52,067 bases of DNA from Gammaproteobacteria bacterium (lineage in GTDB: Bacteria; Pseudomonadota; Gammaproteobacteria; SZUA-229). The stretch's first letter is position 1; each line of letters begins with the position of its first letter. Of this stretch, positions 1-9,028 are shown one piece after another. The position numbers were made by a program, and so were the translations under genes. Under the pieces are notes generated by a model. That model saw only the letters and a list, made by a program, of their open reading frames with translations. It had not been told where the DNA came from and ran no database searches. The stretch is from positions 1-52,067 of the forward strand of contig JAPHRO010000016.1 in the NCBI GenBank assembly GCA_026195895.1. The letters are read 5' to 3'.

Positions 1-231
1 ACCGGCAATAATACCGGAATAAAAAATGCCGGTTTTTATCAAAATATTTTCTGAGTTTTCTGACATATTATTTATGGTGAGCTGTACAGGTTTGTCACTC
101 ACGTAGCTACTCTGGGATAAGCCCTGTTGCAAAGGCAGCAGATGGGTATCGAGTTGTGCCACTTCCTGTTTTAACACGGCTGTAAAATCTGGAGTATCCC
201 AGGCATTCAGGGATCGCGATAGCTTAATCAT
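1..231 (-). CDS. conserved hypothetical protein, N-terminal part (cut by window edge)
   Basis: The reading frame opens with an ATG at 231 and runs 77 codons without a stop to the left edge, so only the N-terminus is present. The visible part is soluble: an acidic, Gln-rich helix around residues 17-38 (QEVAQLD, LPLQQGLSQ) and then a beta-rich stretch ending TGIFYSGIIAG. No signal peptide or membrane helix is seen. I have no function for it. It reads away from the porin gene on the same strand, 67 bp downstream of the porin stop, so the two may be co-transcribed. Confidence 0.6.
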   Translation of the reverse strand, partial: MIKLSRSLNAWDTPDFTAVLKQEVAQLDTHLLPLQQGLSQSSYVSDKPVQLTINNMSENSENILIKTGIFYSGIIAG

Positions 232-298
232 ATATTTTATATAGTTTAGTCAGATAAATTAAATTATATAATTGTCACACCATTCTGCACATAAAACA

Positions 299-1657
299 TC
301 AATACATCCAGAATAACTGAATACTGTAGCGGTTACCGATACTGTTCGCTACATTCTGTACTACCGCATGATTTTCATTCGGCGCACTCACATGACGATC
401 GATAAAATTAACAGCCAGTTTCATTTTTGGCGAAAAATGATGCTGTATGCCATAGGTCATGGTACTGATGTTGCGAGCATCACCCTCCGTCCATACCACA
501 TCATCGGCTTCATATAACAGCTCGTGACGATCCCATCTAAGCATCGCTTCCCACCTGGGCGTTATAAAATATCCGTAATCAACACTCAATGCGCGTGATC
601 GATTACCTTCTTCAGCGGCATACATTAAATTGCCACCTTTTACCGCACCTGCCGGACTGACAAAGATCATGCCGTCGGCAAACATCAACGCTAAATCCAC
701 CCGCTGGCGTGCATCCAGTCCAAACAGGGCTCCCTGACTGCGCAGGCCGATGCCATAACGTAGGCGATCATATTCCTGCTGCAAGGGGTCGGATGCAAAC
801 ACCCTGACCCCCTTCTGTAACCAGGCATAATATTTCGTACCGTGTTTGCGTGGCCCTCTGCCACCTGGCAAATCCTGTTCTGCAGAAAAATAATAATACT
901 GCTCCAGTGGATCCTGCGCTCGACCGGATTCATGAATACCGGCACCTCGGCCGAGCATAAACGCATAACTAAAATCCCAGTCGTCACGTTTAAAACTGTC
1001 GAAAACTTGCCCACCCCAATCCCGAACACCACTGAAGCCTTCACTCTCAGTAACCGGAATACCCGTATCACCATTGGTACCGCCACTGGGCGAGGCTCGC
1101 GTATTGCCGGTAGCAAATCGTTCCAGTACTTCACGGGCGGTAAAATCAGTGAATTCAATATAGTCCTGTGTCATCACCCCCTGAAATATTTCCTCAACCA
1201 CCGGTATTTTAAACAAACCGAATCGTAATCGAGCGCCCTGGATATGATTGGCCGTTATGCTGAAATGGTCTACTGCAACTTTGCGTGTCTCGTCTCCTAA
1301 AAAATCATAAGTAAAGAGATTGGGTGCAAATTCAGCCAGGATGAAATAATTCATTTTATCGGTGAATTCATTTTTCATCATCCCGGTAAAGTTTCCCCGC
1401 ACCCCTGCTCGCGCCCTTCTAAAATGGAATCTGGAATCATCTTCAAACCAGGGTGCCACCGTGGTGGGCACCGCCCGTTTACCCGCATTCGGCCCGGCAC
1501 TGATTTCATTGCTCAAATCTCTGGTATAACTGGGTTGAATGAATATCACCGGTCGATGCGTAACCGTGTCCGGCTCGGTACCCTGCAACATCAACCAGTT
1601 GACTGCATTAGCATCTAAGGGATACATGCAGAAGATTACAGCTATCTGCAGAAACAT
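299..1657 (-). CDS. outer-membrane porin, phosphate-selective O/P type
   Basis: A 452-residue beta-barrel protein. Residues 1-18 form a signal peptide (hydrophobic IAVIFCMYPL, probable cleavage after DANA). The mature part has the arrangement of the Porin_O_P family: an early FHFRRARAGVRGNF strand, a MNYFILAEFAP strand, then repeated alternating aromatic/polar strands such as RWEAMLRWDRHELLYEADD, and a terminal strand RYSIQLFWMY rich in aromatics as expected for BAM recognition. The family forms anion-selective channels (phosphate or polyphosphate in Pseudomonas), but substrate cannot be read from sequence here. The ATG at 1657 has only a weak ribosome site. No Pho-type genes are adjacent. 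Confidence 0.82.
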   Translation of the reverse strand: MFLQIAVIFCMYPLDANAVNWLMLQGTEPDTVTHRPVIFIQPSYTRDLSNEISAGPNAGKRAVPTTVAPWFEDDSRFHFRRARAGVRGNFTGMMKNEFTDKMNYFILAEFAPNLFTYDFLGDETRKVAVDHFSITANHIQGARLRFGLFKIPVVEEIFQGVMTQDYIEFTDFTAREVLERFATGNTRASPSGGTNGDTGIPVTESEGFSGVRDWGGQVFDSFKRDDWDFSYAFMLGRGAGIHESGRAQDPLEQYYYFSAEQDLPGGRGPRKHGTKYYAWLQKGVRVFASDPLQQEYDRLRYGIGLRSQGALFGLDARQRVDLALMFADGMIFVSPAGAVKGGNLMYAAEEGNRSRALSVDYGYFITPRWEAMLRWDRHELLYEADDVVWTEGDARNISTMTYGIQHHFSPKMKLAVNFIDRHVSAPNENHAVVQNVANSIGNRYSIQLFWMY

Positions 1658-1828
1658 TATTATTTTCTGATAGTTGATATTTTCGCTTCCTTAGTTATCT
1701 TTATTCATTTAGTGTAGTACAGATAACACCAGCTACATAACAGGCAACTTATATTCTGACAGCTCGCCTAATCACATCTATACTCTGCATCATAAAGAAC
1801 TATTAAAATGCACGGAGCCGGGACTCGA

Positions 1829-2548
1829 ATGAATATAAATTCAATCATCTACTCCGCTTTATTATGGGTCATCACCGGCCTATCCTGCATGGCAGAAACT
1901 CAACTTCACATTTCATCAGGCTTTACCCCCCCTGTCTCTGACTTCTTCAACAGTGTATTAACAGAAGCTGATAAACGCATGAAAGATGTATCGATCAGTT
2001 TTGAAATATTGCCTGCAGAACGCTCATTAATACTCGTCAATCAGGGTATCAATGATGCCGATTGTTGTCGGATACCCGCCTTACTGGCACAGGAGTACAA
2101 AAACATCATTCCTGTCGATATTAGTTTTTTTTCTGCCCGTTTTAGTGCTTTCAGCAAAAAAAATGATGTGCCAATAAAAAGCTTTACAGATCTTAAGCCT
2201 TTTTCCGTTGGCTCCGTTGAAGGCTGGAAGATTGCAGTAAATAAAATCAAAGAAATTAATCCCGCAGTAACTCATATTGTTACTACACCAGAACAACTAT
2301 TTCTTATGCTTGAACAGGATCGACTGGATTATGGTGTTGTTGGCTACCTCAGCGGCCTGAAAACTATTGCTGATTTAAAATTGAATAACATTCATGCTTT
2401 AGAACCCCCACTAGAGGAAAAACAACTCTATCTAGTGGTTCATAACAAGCATAAAAATCTTATACCCCTGTTTAATGAGGTGTTAAATGAGATGAAGAAT
2501 GATGGTACGATAAATAGCTTATATAGTGAATTAATCAGTTCACTATAA
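1829..2548 (+). CDS. periplasmic substrate-binding protein (SBP_bac_3-like)
   Basis: About 239 residues from the ATG at 1829, which follows GGAG at 1814-1817; an in-frame ATG at 1808 would add seven residues. A signal peptide (SIIYSALLWVITGLSCMAE) is followed by a two-lobed binding-protein fold with the usual family phrasing: LPAERSLILVNQGINDADCCR in lobe one, a KSFTDLKPFSVGSVEGWK hinge region, and LEQDRLDYGVVGYLSG in the return. The ligand is unknown. There are no ABC permease or ATPase genes nearby. The next gene, 21 bp downstream on the same strand, is a membrane histidine kinase, so this protein more likely presents a ligand to a sensor than to a transporter. Confidence 0.78.
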   Translation: MNINSIIYSALLWVITGLSCMAETQLHISSGFTPPVSDFFNSVLTEADKRMKDVSISFEILPAERSLILVNQGINDADCCRIPALLAQEYKNIIPVDISFFSARFSAFSKKNDVPIKSFTDLKPFSVGSVEGWKIAVNKIKEINPAVTHIVTTPEQLFLMLEQDRLDYGVVGYLSGLKTIADLKLNNIHALEPPLEEKQLYLVVHNKHKNLIPLFNEVLNEMKNDGTINSLYSELISSL

Positions 2549-2569
2549 CTACTCTATCGAGCAATTCTA

Positions 2570-4834
2570 TTGAAACAATTAAAAAGTAAAATCTCAGGAA
2601 CATTGGTGCTTTACATAGTACTTTTCAGTTCTATAGTAACCCTTATACTTACCGCCATTCAGTTACGCATAGATTACAATGAAGGCATTAATGTCATTCA
2701 TCAGCGTATAAAGCAAATAGAATTAACCAATCTTGATTCAATCAGACAATCACTATGGACCATAGACACTTCTTCCATTCAGATTCAGGCTGATGGTTTA
2801 AGTCGAATTAATGATATTATTTTCGTTGAAATTACCGATGAAAATAATCGTCTGGTTGCCAGCGCCGGCAAAGTCGACACAAAAAACACGATTAGAAAAA
2901 ATATAGAACTTGTTCAGGAATACCGTGGCAAAAAAACCGCTCTTGGCACATTAACTATCGTTGCCACAAAAGAAAATGTCTACCAGAAGCTGATTGATAC
3001 TGTGGTCGTTATTCTGATTTCTCAGGCTATAAAAACATTCCTGGTCAGTTTGTTTGTATTAATTATTTTTTACTATCTGGTTACACGACATTTAGAAAAA
3101 ATTTCCCAACATTTTGAAAAACTGGAATTAACTTCCAGGCCTGTATCATTAAGCCTGAACCGACATAACTCAGACAATGTTGATGATGAATTATCTCGTG
3201 TCGTAAAATCTATAAATAAAATGTCAAACCATATTTATCAATCATATACAGAAATATTGGGCAATCAACATGATCTGGCAGAACGTGAAGCTAAGTTCAG
3301 TGCCATTTTTAATTCCATAACTGATGCTATCGTTATCGTAGATAACGATAGAAAAATCATACAAACAAACCCTGCATTTCATACGACATTTGGCTATAGC
3401 AAGGAAGATATTAAAGACAAAACAACACTCATGTTATATGACAATTCTGATGAATATTTCAACCAGGGAGAAAAACGCTATAATCCTCAGGCAAAAACCA
3501 CTCCTGGCACCTATGAAATCAATTATAAACGAAAAGACGGCAGCCTTTTACCCAGTGAAACCCTGGGTGGCCCGATAAACTTACCCGATGGCACACAACT
3601 GGGATATATTGGTATCATTAGAGATATTTCTGCTCGCAAAACAGCAGAAAAAGAAAAAGCACGGCTGCAGAAACAATTACAGCAGTCGCAAAAAATGCAC
3701 GCAATAGGTCAATTGACTGGCGGTATTGCTCATGACTTCAATAATATTCTGGCCAGCATTCTGGGATATTCCGAACTGGCACAACAAATAACCAAAAATT
3801 CTGGAGATTCAAAACTCGTCCAATATATTGAACGCATCAACATTGCAGGTGAGCGAGCACGGAAACTTGTCGCACAACTGCTCGCTTTCAGCCGCGGCGC
3901 ACCTGCCGACCTGCAATCGATAAAACTACCCGTTCTAATCGACGATGTTATTTCACTGATTCGACCCACTATCCCTTCCAGCATCTTGTTACGTACCGAA
4001 ATCGATGATCAGATACCGGCTGTACTCATGGACAATACCCAGATGCATCAAATGCTAATGAATTTATGTATAAACGCGCGAGATGCTATGACAGGTAATG
4101 GCATTATGACAATTAAGCTCAGTCATGAAACCAGTGTAGACAAGATATGCAATTCCTGTAATGGCCAGATCCAGGGTGAATATGTTCAATTGACAGTTGA
4201 GGATACCGGCAGCGGCATATTACCCGAAATTCTTGATAGTATTTTCGATCCATTTTTGACCACCAAAGATGTGGGAAAAGGAACAGGCATGGGATTGTCT
4301 GTGGTACATGGCATACTGCACAAACACCACTCTCATATTGTCGTTGAAACAAAACCAGGTTCTGGCACTCACTTTCATTTATTAATTCCTCCCTTCTATG
4401 AAGATAAAGCGTCGCCAATAACGGAACAACCAGTAGTGAATTTTTCCCATGATATTGGTAATGGCAAACATTTATTAATTGTAGATGATGAAGAAACCCT
4501 GGCCACTTTCCTGCAGGATTTCTTACAAACTTATGGCTACAGGGTAACCATAAGCACTAGCAGCAAACATGCTATTGAGCTTATCAGGCATCCATCTGCT
4601 GACTTTGACCTGATCATCACAGATCAGACCATGCCAGAGATGACTGGAACAGAGATGATAAAAGAAATTCTTCAGATTAATTCTGACCTACCTGTCATAT
4701 TATGTAGCGGCTATAGTGAGCTGATTGACAAAGATAAGGCATTAAAACTGGGCTGTTCTAAATATCTGGACAAGCCCATCCAAAACCGGGTGCTTATTCA
4801 ATCTGTATACGACATACTGACTACTAAAAATTAA
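2570..4834 (+). CDS. hybrid sensor histidine kinase with PAS and C-terminal receiver
   Basis: 754 residues from a TTG start at 2570. Order: a TM helix (about 8-30), a periplasmic sensor of about 120 residues, a second TM (about 145-170), a linker, a PAS domain (about 240-355, [20 protein letters not shown]), HisKA with phospho-acceptor His388 in GGIAHDFNN, HATPase_c ([28 protein letters not shown]) and a receiver (about 635-754) with the VDDEE acid pocket, Asp685 in TDQTMP and Lys in KYLDKP. The HDFNN box is the type found in many hybrid kinases. No output domain follows the receiver and no partner response regulator is adjacent. The upstream binding protein is a plausible ligand-sensing partner. 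Confidence 0.93.
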   Translation: MKQLKSKISGTLVLYIVLFSSIVTLILTAIQLRIDYNEGINVIHQRIKQIELTNLDSIRQSLWTIDTSSIQIQADGLSRINDIIFVEITDENNRLVASAGKVDTKNTIRKNIELVQEYRGKKTALGTLTIVATKENVYQKLIDTVVVILISQAIKTFLVSLFVLIIFYYLVTRHLEKISQHFEKLELTSRPVSLSLNRHNSDNVDDELSRVVKSINKMSNHIYQSYTEILGNQHDLAEREAKFSAIFNSITDAIVIVDNDRKIIQTNPAFHTTFGYSKEDIKDKTTLMLYDNSDEYFNQGEKRYNPQAKTTPGTYEINYKRKDGSLLPSETLGGPINLPDGTQLGYIGIIRDISARKTAEKEKARLQKQLQQSQKMHAIGQLTGGIAHDFNNILASILGYSELAQQITKNSGDSKLVQYIERINIAGERARKLVAQLLAFSRGAPADLQSIKLPVLIDDVISLIRPTIPSSILLRTEIDDQIPAVLMDNTQMHQMLMNLCINARDAMTGNGIMTIKLSHETSVDKICNSCNGQIQGEYVQLTVEDTGSGILPEILDSIFDPFLTTKDVGKGTGMGLSVVHGILHKHHSHIVVETKPGSGTHFHLLIPPFYEDKASPITEQPVVNFSHDIGNGKHLLIVDDEETLATFLQDFLQTYGYRVTISTSSKHAIELIRHPSADFDLIITDQTMPEMTGTEMIKEILQINSDLPVILCSGYSELIDKDKALKLGCSKYLDKPIQNRVLIQSVYDILTTKN

Positions 4835-4917
4835 AACTTACACATCATTTTTTGATGAGCATATATTTGAATTCTATTAGTCTGTAAAAAACAACTGACG
4901 AATTAACTGAAAACCTG

Positions 4918-5304
4918 CTATTTTCCTCCTCGATAACGATAATGCCTATGTTTTCGAAGACGTTTATTTAAAGCTTCAATCATTTCGCCCTCGGTTAATT
5001 GATTATCTTTATTCAAGTCGATTTCATCGAATTCTAAAAGATTTGAAAACCGTCGCATTGGACGCCCTGATGATTTACGCCGATTTTCCATTTTCTCCAC
5101 AAAATGTCGATACTCTTCGCGACTCAGAAAACCATTGTTATCCGTATCATAAATAGAAAATGCTCGGAATTCAGACTTATTTATGGCCCGATTTTTATAT
5201 TTTTCCTGTGGCATAGAAGTCACGACATCGTCAGCAATAACTGTATCGGAAAACATTAACAATAATGTCAGGATTTGAATGAATAAGCTGCGATGTGTTT
5301 TCAC
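4918..5304 (-). CDS. secreted EF-hand protein
   Basis: 128 residues from a GTG start at 5304, 10 bp after the stop of the hydrogenase small subunit, so almost certainly in the same transcript. A signal peptide (LFIQILTLLLMFSDTVIA) is followed by two calcium-binding loops: DTDNNGFLSREE and DLNKDNQLTEGE, each with acidic residues at positions 1, 3 and 12 (Asn at 3 in the second). The C-terminus is basic and His/Tyr/Arg-rich. Export and calcium loops point to a periplasmic role, perhaps binding or stabilising the hydrogenase small subunit next door. That link is inferred from position only. Confidence 0.8.
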   Translation of the reverse strand: MKTHRSLFIQILTLLLMFSDTVIADDVVTSMPQEKYKNRAINKSEFRAFSIYDTDNNGFLSREEYRHFVEKMENRRKSSGRPMRRFSNLLEFDEIDLNKDNQLTEGEMIEALNKRLRKHRHYRYRGGK

Positions 5305-5314
5305 ATTACCACCA

Positions 5315-6508
5315 TTACTTTGTTGAATTCAGATATTTTTCCAGCATATCAAGCTGTTCTTGAGTAAAGTCCAGTCGTCGATGCGAGCGTATATCCCCGG
5401 AGCGTAATAATTCAGCAATCTGGTCCGCTTCTGTTTTAAAATCAGCAGGATTTTCTGAATGACAATAGACACAACTGTCTTCATACAGCAGTTGGCCATC
5501 GTCTACCGTACCAGCAGCGGTCTCAGTTTTTGATTTAGCGATTACAGGGCTGTCATCCAGACTAGAATAAAAACTGCCTTTATCCCAGAAATCGGGTTCC
5601 GAACAGCCCAGACATGGGTGCCCCGACTCGATGGGAAAACTGGTTCCCTGATTCCATTTGTGCACCGCACACGCATTGTAGGTAACTGGCCCCTTGCATC
5701 CCAATTTGTACAGGCACCAGCCTTTCCTCGCACCTTCATCATCAAAGCTTTCTGCAAATTTTTCCTGCTCATAAAAATGATAGCGTGAGCAACGATCATG
5801 TACAGTCTCACCATAATAACTAAGTGGACGGTTCAATTTATCCAGCGCGGGAAACTTATCAAAAGCCAGAAAATGTGCCAGCACACCACTGATAGCAATG
5901 GGAATGGGCGGGCAACCCGGTATATTGACCAGTGTCTTTTTTGCTATGAAGCCATTATCCATAAGATGCCCAACACCTGTGGCTCCTGTTGGATTTGGCG
6001 CTGCGGCAGGCAAGCCACCAAAGGCAGCACAACTTCCAATGGCAATGATCGCCGCTGCACCGGCTGCACACTCTTTTAATAATTCAAGATTTGTCTTACC
6101 CGCAATAGTCGAGTAGACACCACCGTTGGCTAGCGGAATGGAACCATCGACAATAAGAATATATTTTCCAAAGCTGTTCTTCATTGCTTCGGAGCGCGCT
6201 ATTTCTGCTGCCTCTCCCGAAGCTGCCTGTAAGGTATGGTGATAATCAAGGGAAATATAATCGAATATTAGCTCTTCAATAGTCGGCGCATGGGAACGTG
6301 TTAATGATTCCGTACAACCGGTACATTCCTGAAATGACAGCCAGACAACTGAAGGTCGACTGGCCTGGCGAAGCCTGTCTGAAAATACAGGAATCGCACT
6401 CGCGGGCAGCGCCAGCAAGGAAGCCATTGCTGTACAGTATTTTAAAAATGACCGTCGGCTGATACCATATTCGATCAAATGAGATTCGACAGTTCGTTGC
6501 CTGGTCAT
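5315..6508 (-). CDS. [NiFe]-hydrogenase small subunit with C-terminal c-type heme motif
   Basis: About 397 residues from the ATG at 6508; a TTG at 6523 would add five. A Tat signal is present (SRRSFLK, twin Arg 18-19). All iron-sulfur ligands of the family are visible: proximal CTGC (Cys62, Cys65), GSCAAFGG and PGCPP; distal HDRC, GWC and GCKGP; medial NACAVHKW and HPCLGC. The usual C-terminal membrane helix is absent. In its place is a roughly 70-residue tail with CVYCH (Cys346-His350) ending LDFTQEQLDMLEKYL, like the last helix of a small cytochrome c. No clear axial Met is seen. No large subunit or maturation gene lies in the window, so this is an orphan subunit of an electron-transferring periplasmic hydrogenase. 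Confidence 0.9.
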   Translation of the reverse strand: MTRQRTVESHLIEYGISRRSFLKYCTAMASLLALPASAIPVFSDRLRQASRPSVVWLSFQECTGCTESLTRSHAPTIEELIFDYISLDYHHTLQAASGEAAEIARSEAMKNSFGKYILIVDGSIPLANGGVYSTIAGKTNLELLKECAAGAAAIIAIGSCAAFGGLPAAAPNPTGATGVGHLMDNGFIAKKTLVNIPGCPPIPIAISGVLAHFLAFDKFPALDKLNRPLSYYGETVHDRCSRYHFYEQEKFAESFDDEGARKGWCLYKLGCKGPVTYNACAVHKWNQGTSFPIESGHPCLGCSEPDFWDKGSFYSSLDDSPVIAKSKTETAAGTVDDGQLLYEDSCVYCHSENPADFKTEADQIAELLRSGDIRSHRRLDFTQEQLDMLEKYLNSTK

Positions 6509-6547
6509 GGCGTATGATTCCAAATAGCAGTGCCTAAGGTTTCGCGC

Positions 6548-6607
6548 TTATACATAACAAAGATGAAGTTCATGAATAATATATTCTGGTTGTTTAATCA
6601 GACCCAT
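6548..6607 (-). CDS. possible 19-residue leader peptide upstream of the hydrogenase subunit
   Basis: A short frame starting ATG at 6607 is preceded by a very good ribosome site (AAGGAGATGG, on the minus strand just above 6608) and ends at a TAA at 6550-6548. It is in the same frame as the hydrogenase gene, with nine sense codons between its stop and the TTG at 6523. The hydrogenase start itself has no convincing ribosome site. Translation of this leader could therefore feed the hydrogenase start by re-initiation. It could also be a relic of an older N-terminus. I do not recognise the peptide. Confidence 0.35.
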   Translation of the reverse strand: MGLIKQPEYIIHELHLCYV

Positions 6608-7039
6608 ATCCATCTCCTTTATAGTAGATGCAAACAGTTAATAATATGACTTGTATCAACCATAAACGAACCAGGTAACTGACTGCTGAAAAATCAATGA
6701 ATCGAGTATACATAATGCGCATCATGACTGGTTATCCTGGTACCATGCAAAAGAACCCCCTGCTTCTACATCCCGCCATATCAGCCTGTTTGGCAGTTTC
6801 TATGAATAGTCGAAACATTCTCAGAATAAACTGAAATTTCATAGCCAGATCAAGATCATATAAAATATCAATCATTTCTTATTTCAAGTCCATTTTATAA
6901 TTCCAGATATCGCTACCTGGTATATCAGCCACAGCACAGCTGTAATATTTCTATTCACTTATAAAACCAGGTCACAGAAATACAATAAATAAGGTGGGAT
7001 ATTTCTCTTCCCTCTAGCAAACACCTCCATGGTGCAATA
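6608..7039. other. intergenic region between divergent genes; no gene seen
   Basis: This 432-bp AT-rich stretch must carry the promoters for the hydrogenase transcript (minus) and for the TatT-like gene (plus). I looked on both strands for remnants of a hydrogenase large subunit (RxCGxC or DPCxxC motifs) and found none. TTGTATCAA at about 6652 contains an FNR-like half site but has no second half. Confidence 0.5.
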
Positions 7040-7890
7040 ATGTCTATGAAGGTTCTACTGCAGGTTCTATTTACTGGCATAGCAGTGCTGACCTTATCGG
7101 CATGCTCATTACGCCTGTCTTCTGTTTTTATTGAATACAAAATGGAAACCTTGAACAGGGAAACAGATTTAAAAAAAGTTCAGACACTCATGCCAGAATC
7201 TATTGCCCAACTTGAATCCATGCTGGCGAGTGACTGGCGCAATAAAGATTTGCATATTTATGCTGCCCAGGCTTATTACAGCTATGCATTTTCCTTTATC
7301 GAGACAGAAATAAAAAACAGGCCAGAACTTTGTATTATCAGGCATATAAACATGCCACAGCAGCACTGGCATCACATGGTATTTCTGCAATAGATTTACA
7401 GGGGCGCTCGCTACAGTTAAAACAAAAAATAAGTCAATTACCGGAATTTGCTGTTGATGCCCTGTACTGGACAGCGGTAAGCTGGGCAAAACTTATTGAA
7501 ATACAACAGCCAAATCCACTACTGTTTATTCAGCTACATAAAACCGTATTACTCATGGAACAGGTAATAAAACTTGATGATGCGTACTATCTAAGTAGCG
7601 GCTATTTATTTCTAGCCGTGTATTATGCCGGGCTGCCTGTTTATCTGGGAGGTAATGACTTTTTGGCAAGACAATATTTTGAGCATGTTCGCAGCCTCAA
7701 TAATAATCGTCTGCTGATGATAGATTTTCTACAGGCAAAATATCTTAATGGGCGTAATAAAGGAAAAGCAGTATTAAAACGACGCCTGAAAAATATTATT
7801 AAAGCGCCCCCTGATCTTTACCCTGAACAGGCGTTGATGAATGCGGTAGCCAGACAAAAAGCCAAAGAGCTACTAAAACATTATCCGTAG
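7040..7890 (+). pseudogene. TRAP-type TatT-like lipoprotein gene with an internal frameshift
   Basis: Two overlapping frames give one protein of the TatT (TRAP T-component) type. The first (7040-7393) has a lipoprotein signal with Cys22 in LSAC and the family N-terminus ending AAQAYYSYAFSFIETEIKN. The second (open from before 7318, ends at 7890) continues with LYYQAYKHA and the helical repeats ALYWTAVSWAKLIE and YLFLAVYYAGLP. The switch is from codon phase 2 to phase 1, and the only obvious place is A AAA AAC at 7312-7318, in zero frame a canonical -1 slippery heptamer. A -1 slip there gives ETEIKN-QART-LYYQAY with no stop. Explanations are a one-base sequencing or assembly error, a real inactivating deletion, or programmed frameshifting. 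No TRAP membrane subunits are nearby. Confidence 0.72.
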
Positions 7891-7962
7891 TTCCAGAACA
7901 TCAGTTTTTCTCTGCTTATGCAGTCATTAATTACTTATCTGTTAAAGCCAGAATACCGAACT

Positions 7963-8763
7963 TTAATTTTTATTTCCCCATTGCTTAAGGGGCGTCCTGG
8001 TTGCTGCATTATCAGATTCCTGAACATGATCATCCTGTCGATCATAAGCAATATAAACGCGTCGTAAGCAGTCCCGACTTTGCGGATACTGCTCACAATA
8101 ATTTCTAAATTCCCTGCCGCAATGTTTGATTTTCAAGTTCTGCGCATAGGTATCGGTTTCAGGATAATACTGTAAATCGTGTGCATCGATGCAGGTCTGA
8201 TATTGATCTGCTACTTTCTTTTTTAAAGCCTGCTGACCTGACATTAATTTATCAAAAAAATCACTGATTTTATGCTCGATTCTATTATCATAGTTTCCGA
8301 AGTTGATCGATTCAAACCGATTGAAATCAACAAACAGCTTGTTAAACCTGTTGTAAGCATAAAGCGTTTCCATACCATCACATTGAATAGAAATTACATA
8401 AGCCCGGTAATCAGGTATCGATGATTCTGCCAGTACATTTTCCTTATGAATTAATTTCAAATACCAGGGCATATCTCGATACAACACATTCCATACACAA
8501 TGATGCTCATCCACTAGCGCATTTTTTTTGGCAAACAGTTGAATTTCGGCAGAATAACCCTGCTGCGAGGCCTGTTGTTGAATTGACCATGCACCGGTCA
8601 GATAGTGGGGACCGTCAAGATTATCGATAATTTTCACGGCGTCATTCCAGATGCTCTGTACTTCCGATAGTGATTTATTAACTTCTTCCTTCCAGTCGTT
8701 TGCCGCAAAACTTTGCGTATGCAGACTCGCCAGACAGATTACCGCTATTAGAAATCGCTTCAT
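7963..8763 (-). CDS. hypothetical secreted protein
   Basis: 266 residues with a clear signal peptide (RFLIAVICLASLHTQSFA). The ATG at 8763 follows AGAAG. The mature protein has Trp- and Tyr-rich segments (GAWSIQQQASQQGYSAEIQLF, DMPWYLKLI), a charged helical middle (DFFDKLMSGQQALKKKVADQY) and six Cys after the signal region, four of them in the C-terminal third (QTCIDAH, KHCGREFRNYCEQ, RDCLRRV), suggesting disulfides in the periplasm. I do not recognise the family. It converges with the TatT-like gene, with 72 bp between the stops. Confidence 0.72.
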   Translation of the reverse strand: MKRFLIAVICLASLHTQSFAANDWKEEVNKSLSEVQSIWNDAVKIIDNLDGPHYLTGAWSIQQQASQQGYSAEIQLFAKKNALVDEHHCVWNVLYRDMPWYLKLIHKENVLAESSIPDYRAYVISIQCDGMETLYAYNRFNKLFVDFNRFESINFGNYDNRIEHKISDFFDKLMSGQQALKKKVADQYQTCIDAHDLQYYPETDTYAQNLKIKHCGREFRNYCEQYPQSRDCLRRVYIAYDRQDDHVQESDNAATRTPLKQWGNKN

Positions 8764-9028
8764 TCTTCTATATTCCTGTTGTTTTCATCACTCAAACCGA
8801 CATTGATGCTTCAGTTATGTTAGATAGTTTTGCCAGGCTGAATTATCATTTCAATAATATGCGGTTATCTAATCATTAACACCCCGCTAAATAAAGCCAT
8901 TTAGCCAAAAACGATTTTGCTATTTTGATTTTCCTATTTTCCTAGGATCGAGGATTAAATCCAGATAAACTGTAATTTTTTAATCCAGTCAAAATGATAG
9001 ATAATTATTTAACTGTATTCCCCCCGAG

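Noticed and set aside
6608-7039. Possible remnant of a hydrogenase large subunit
   Set aside because: No large-subunit motif or long frame is visible on either strand.
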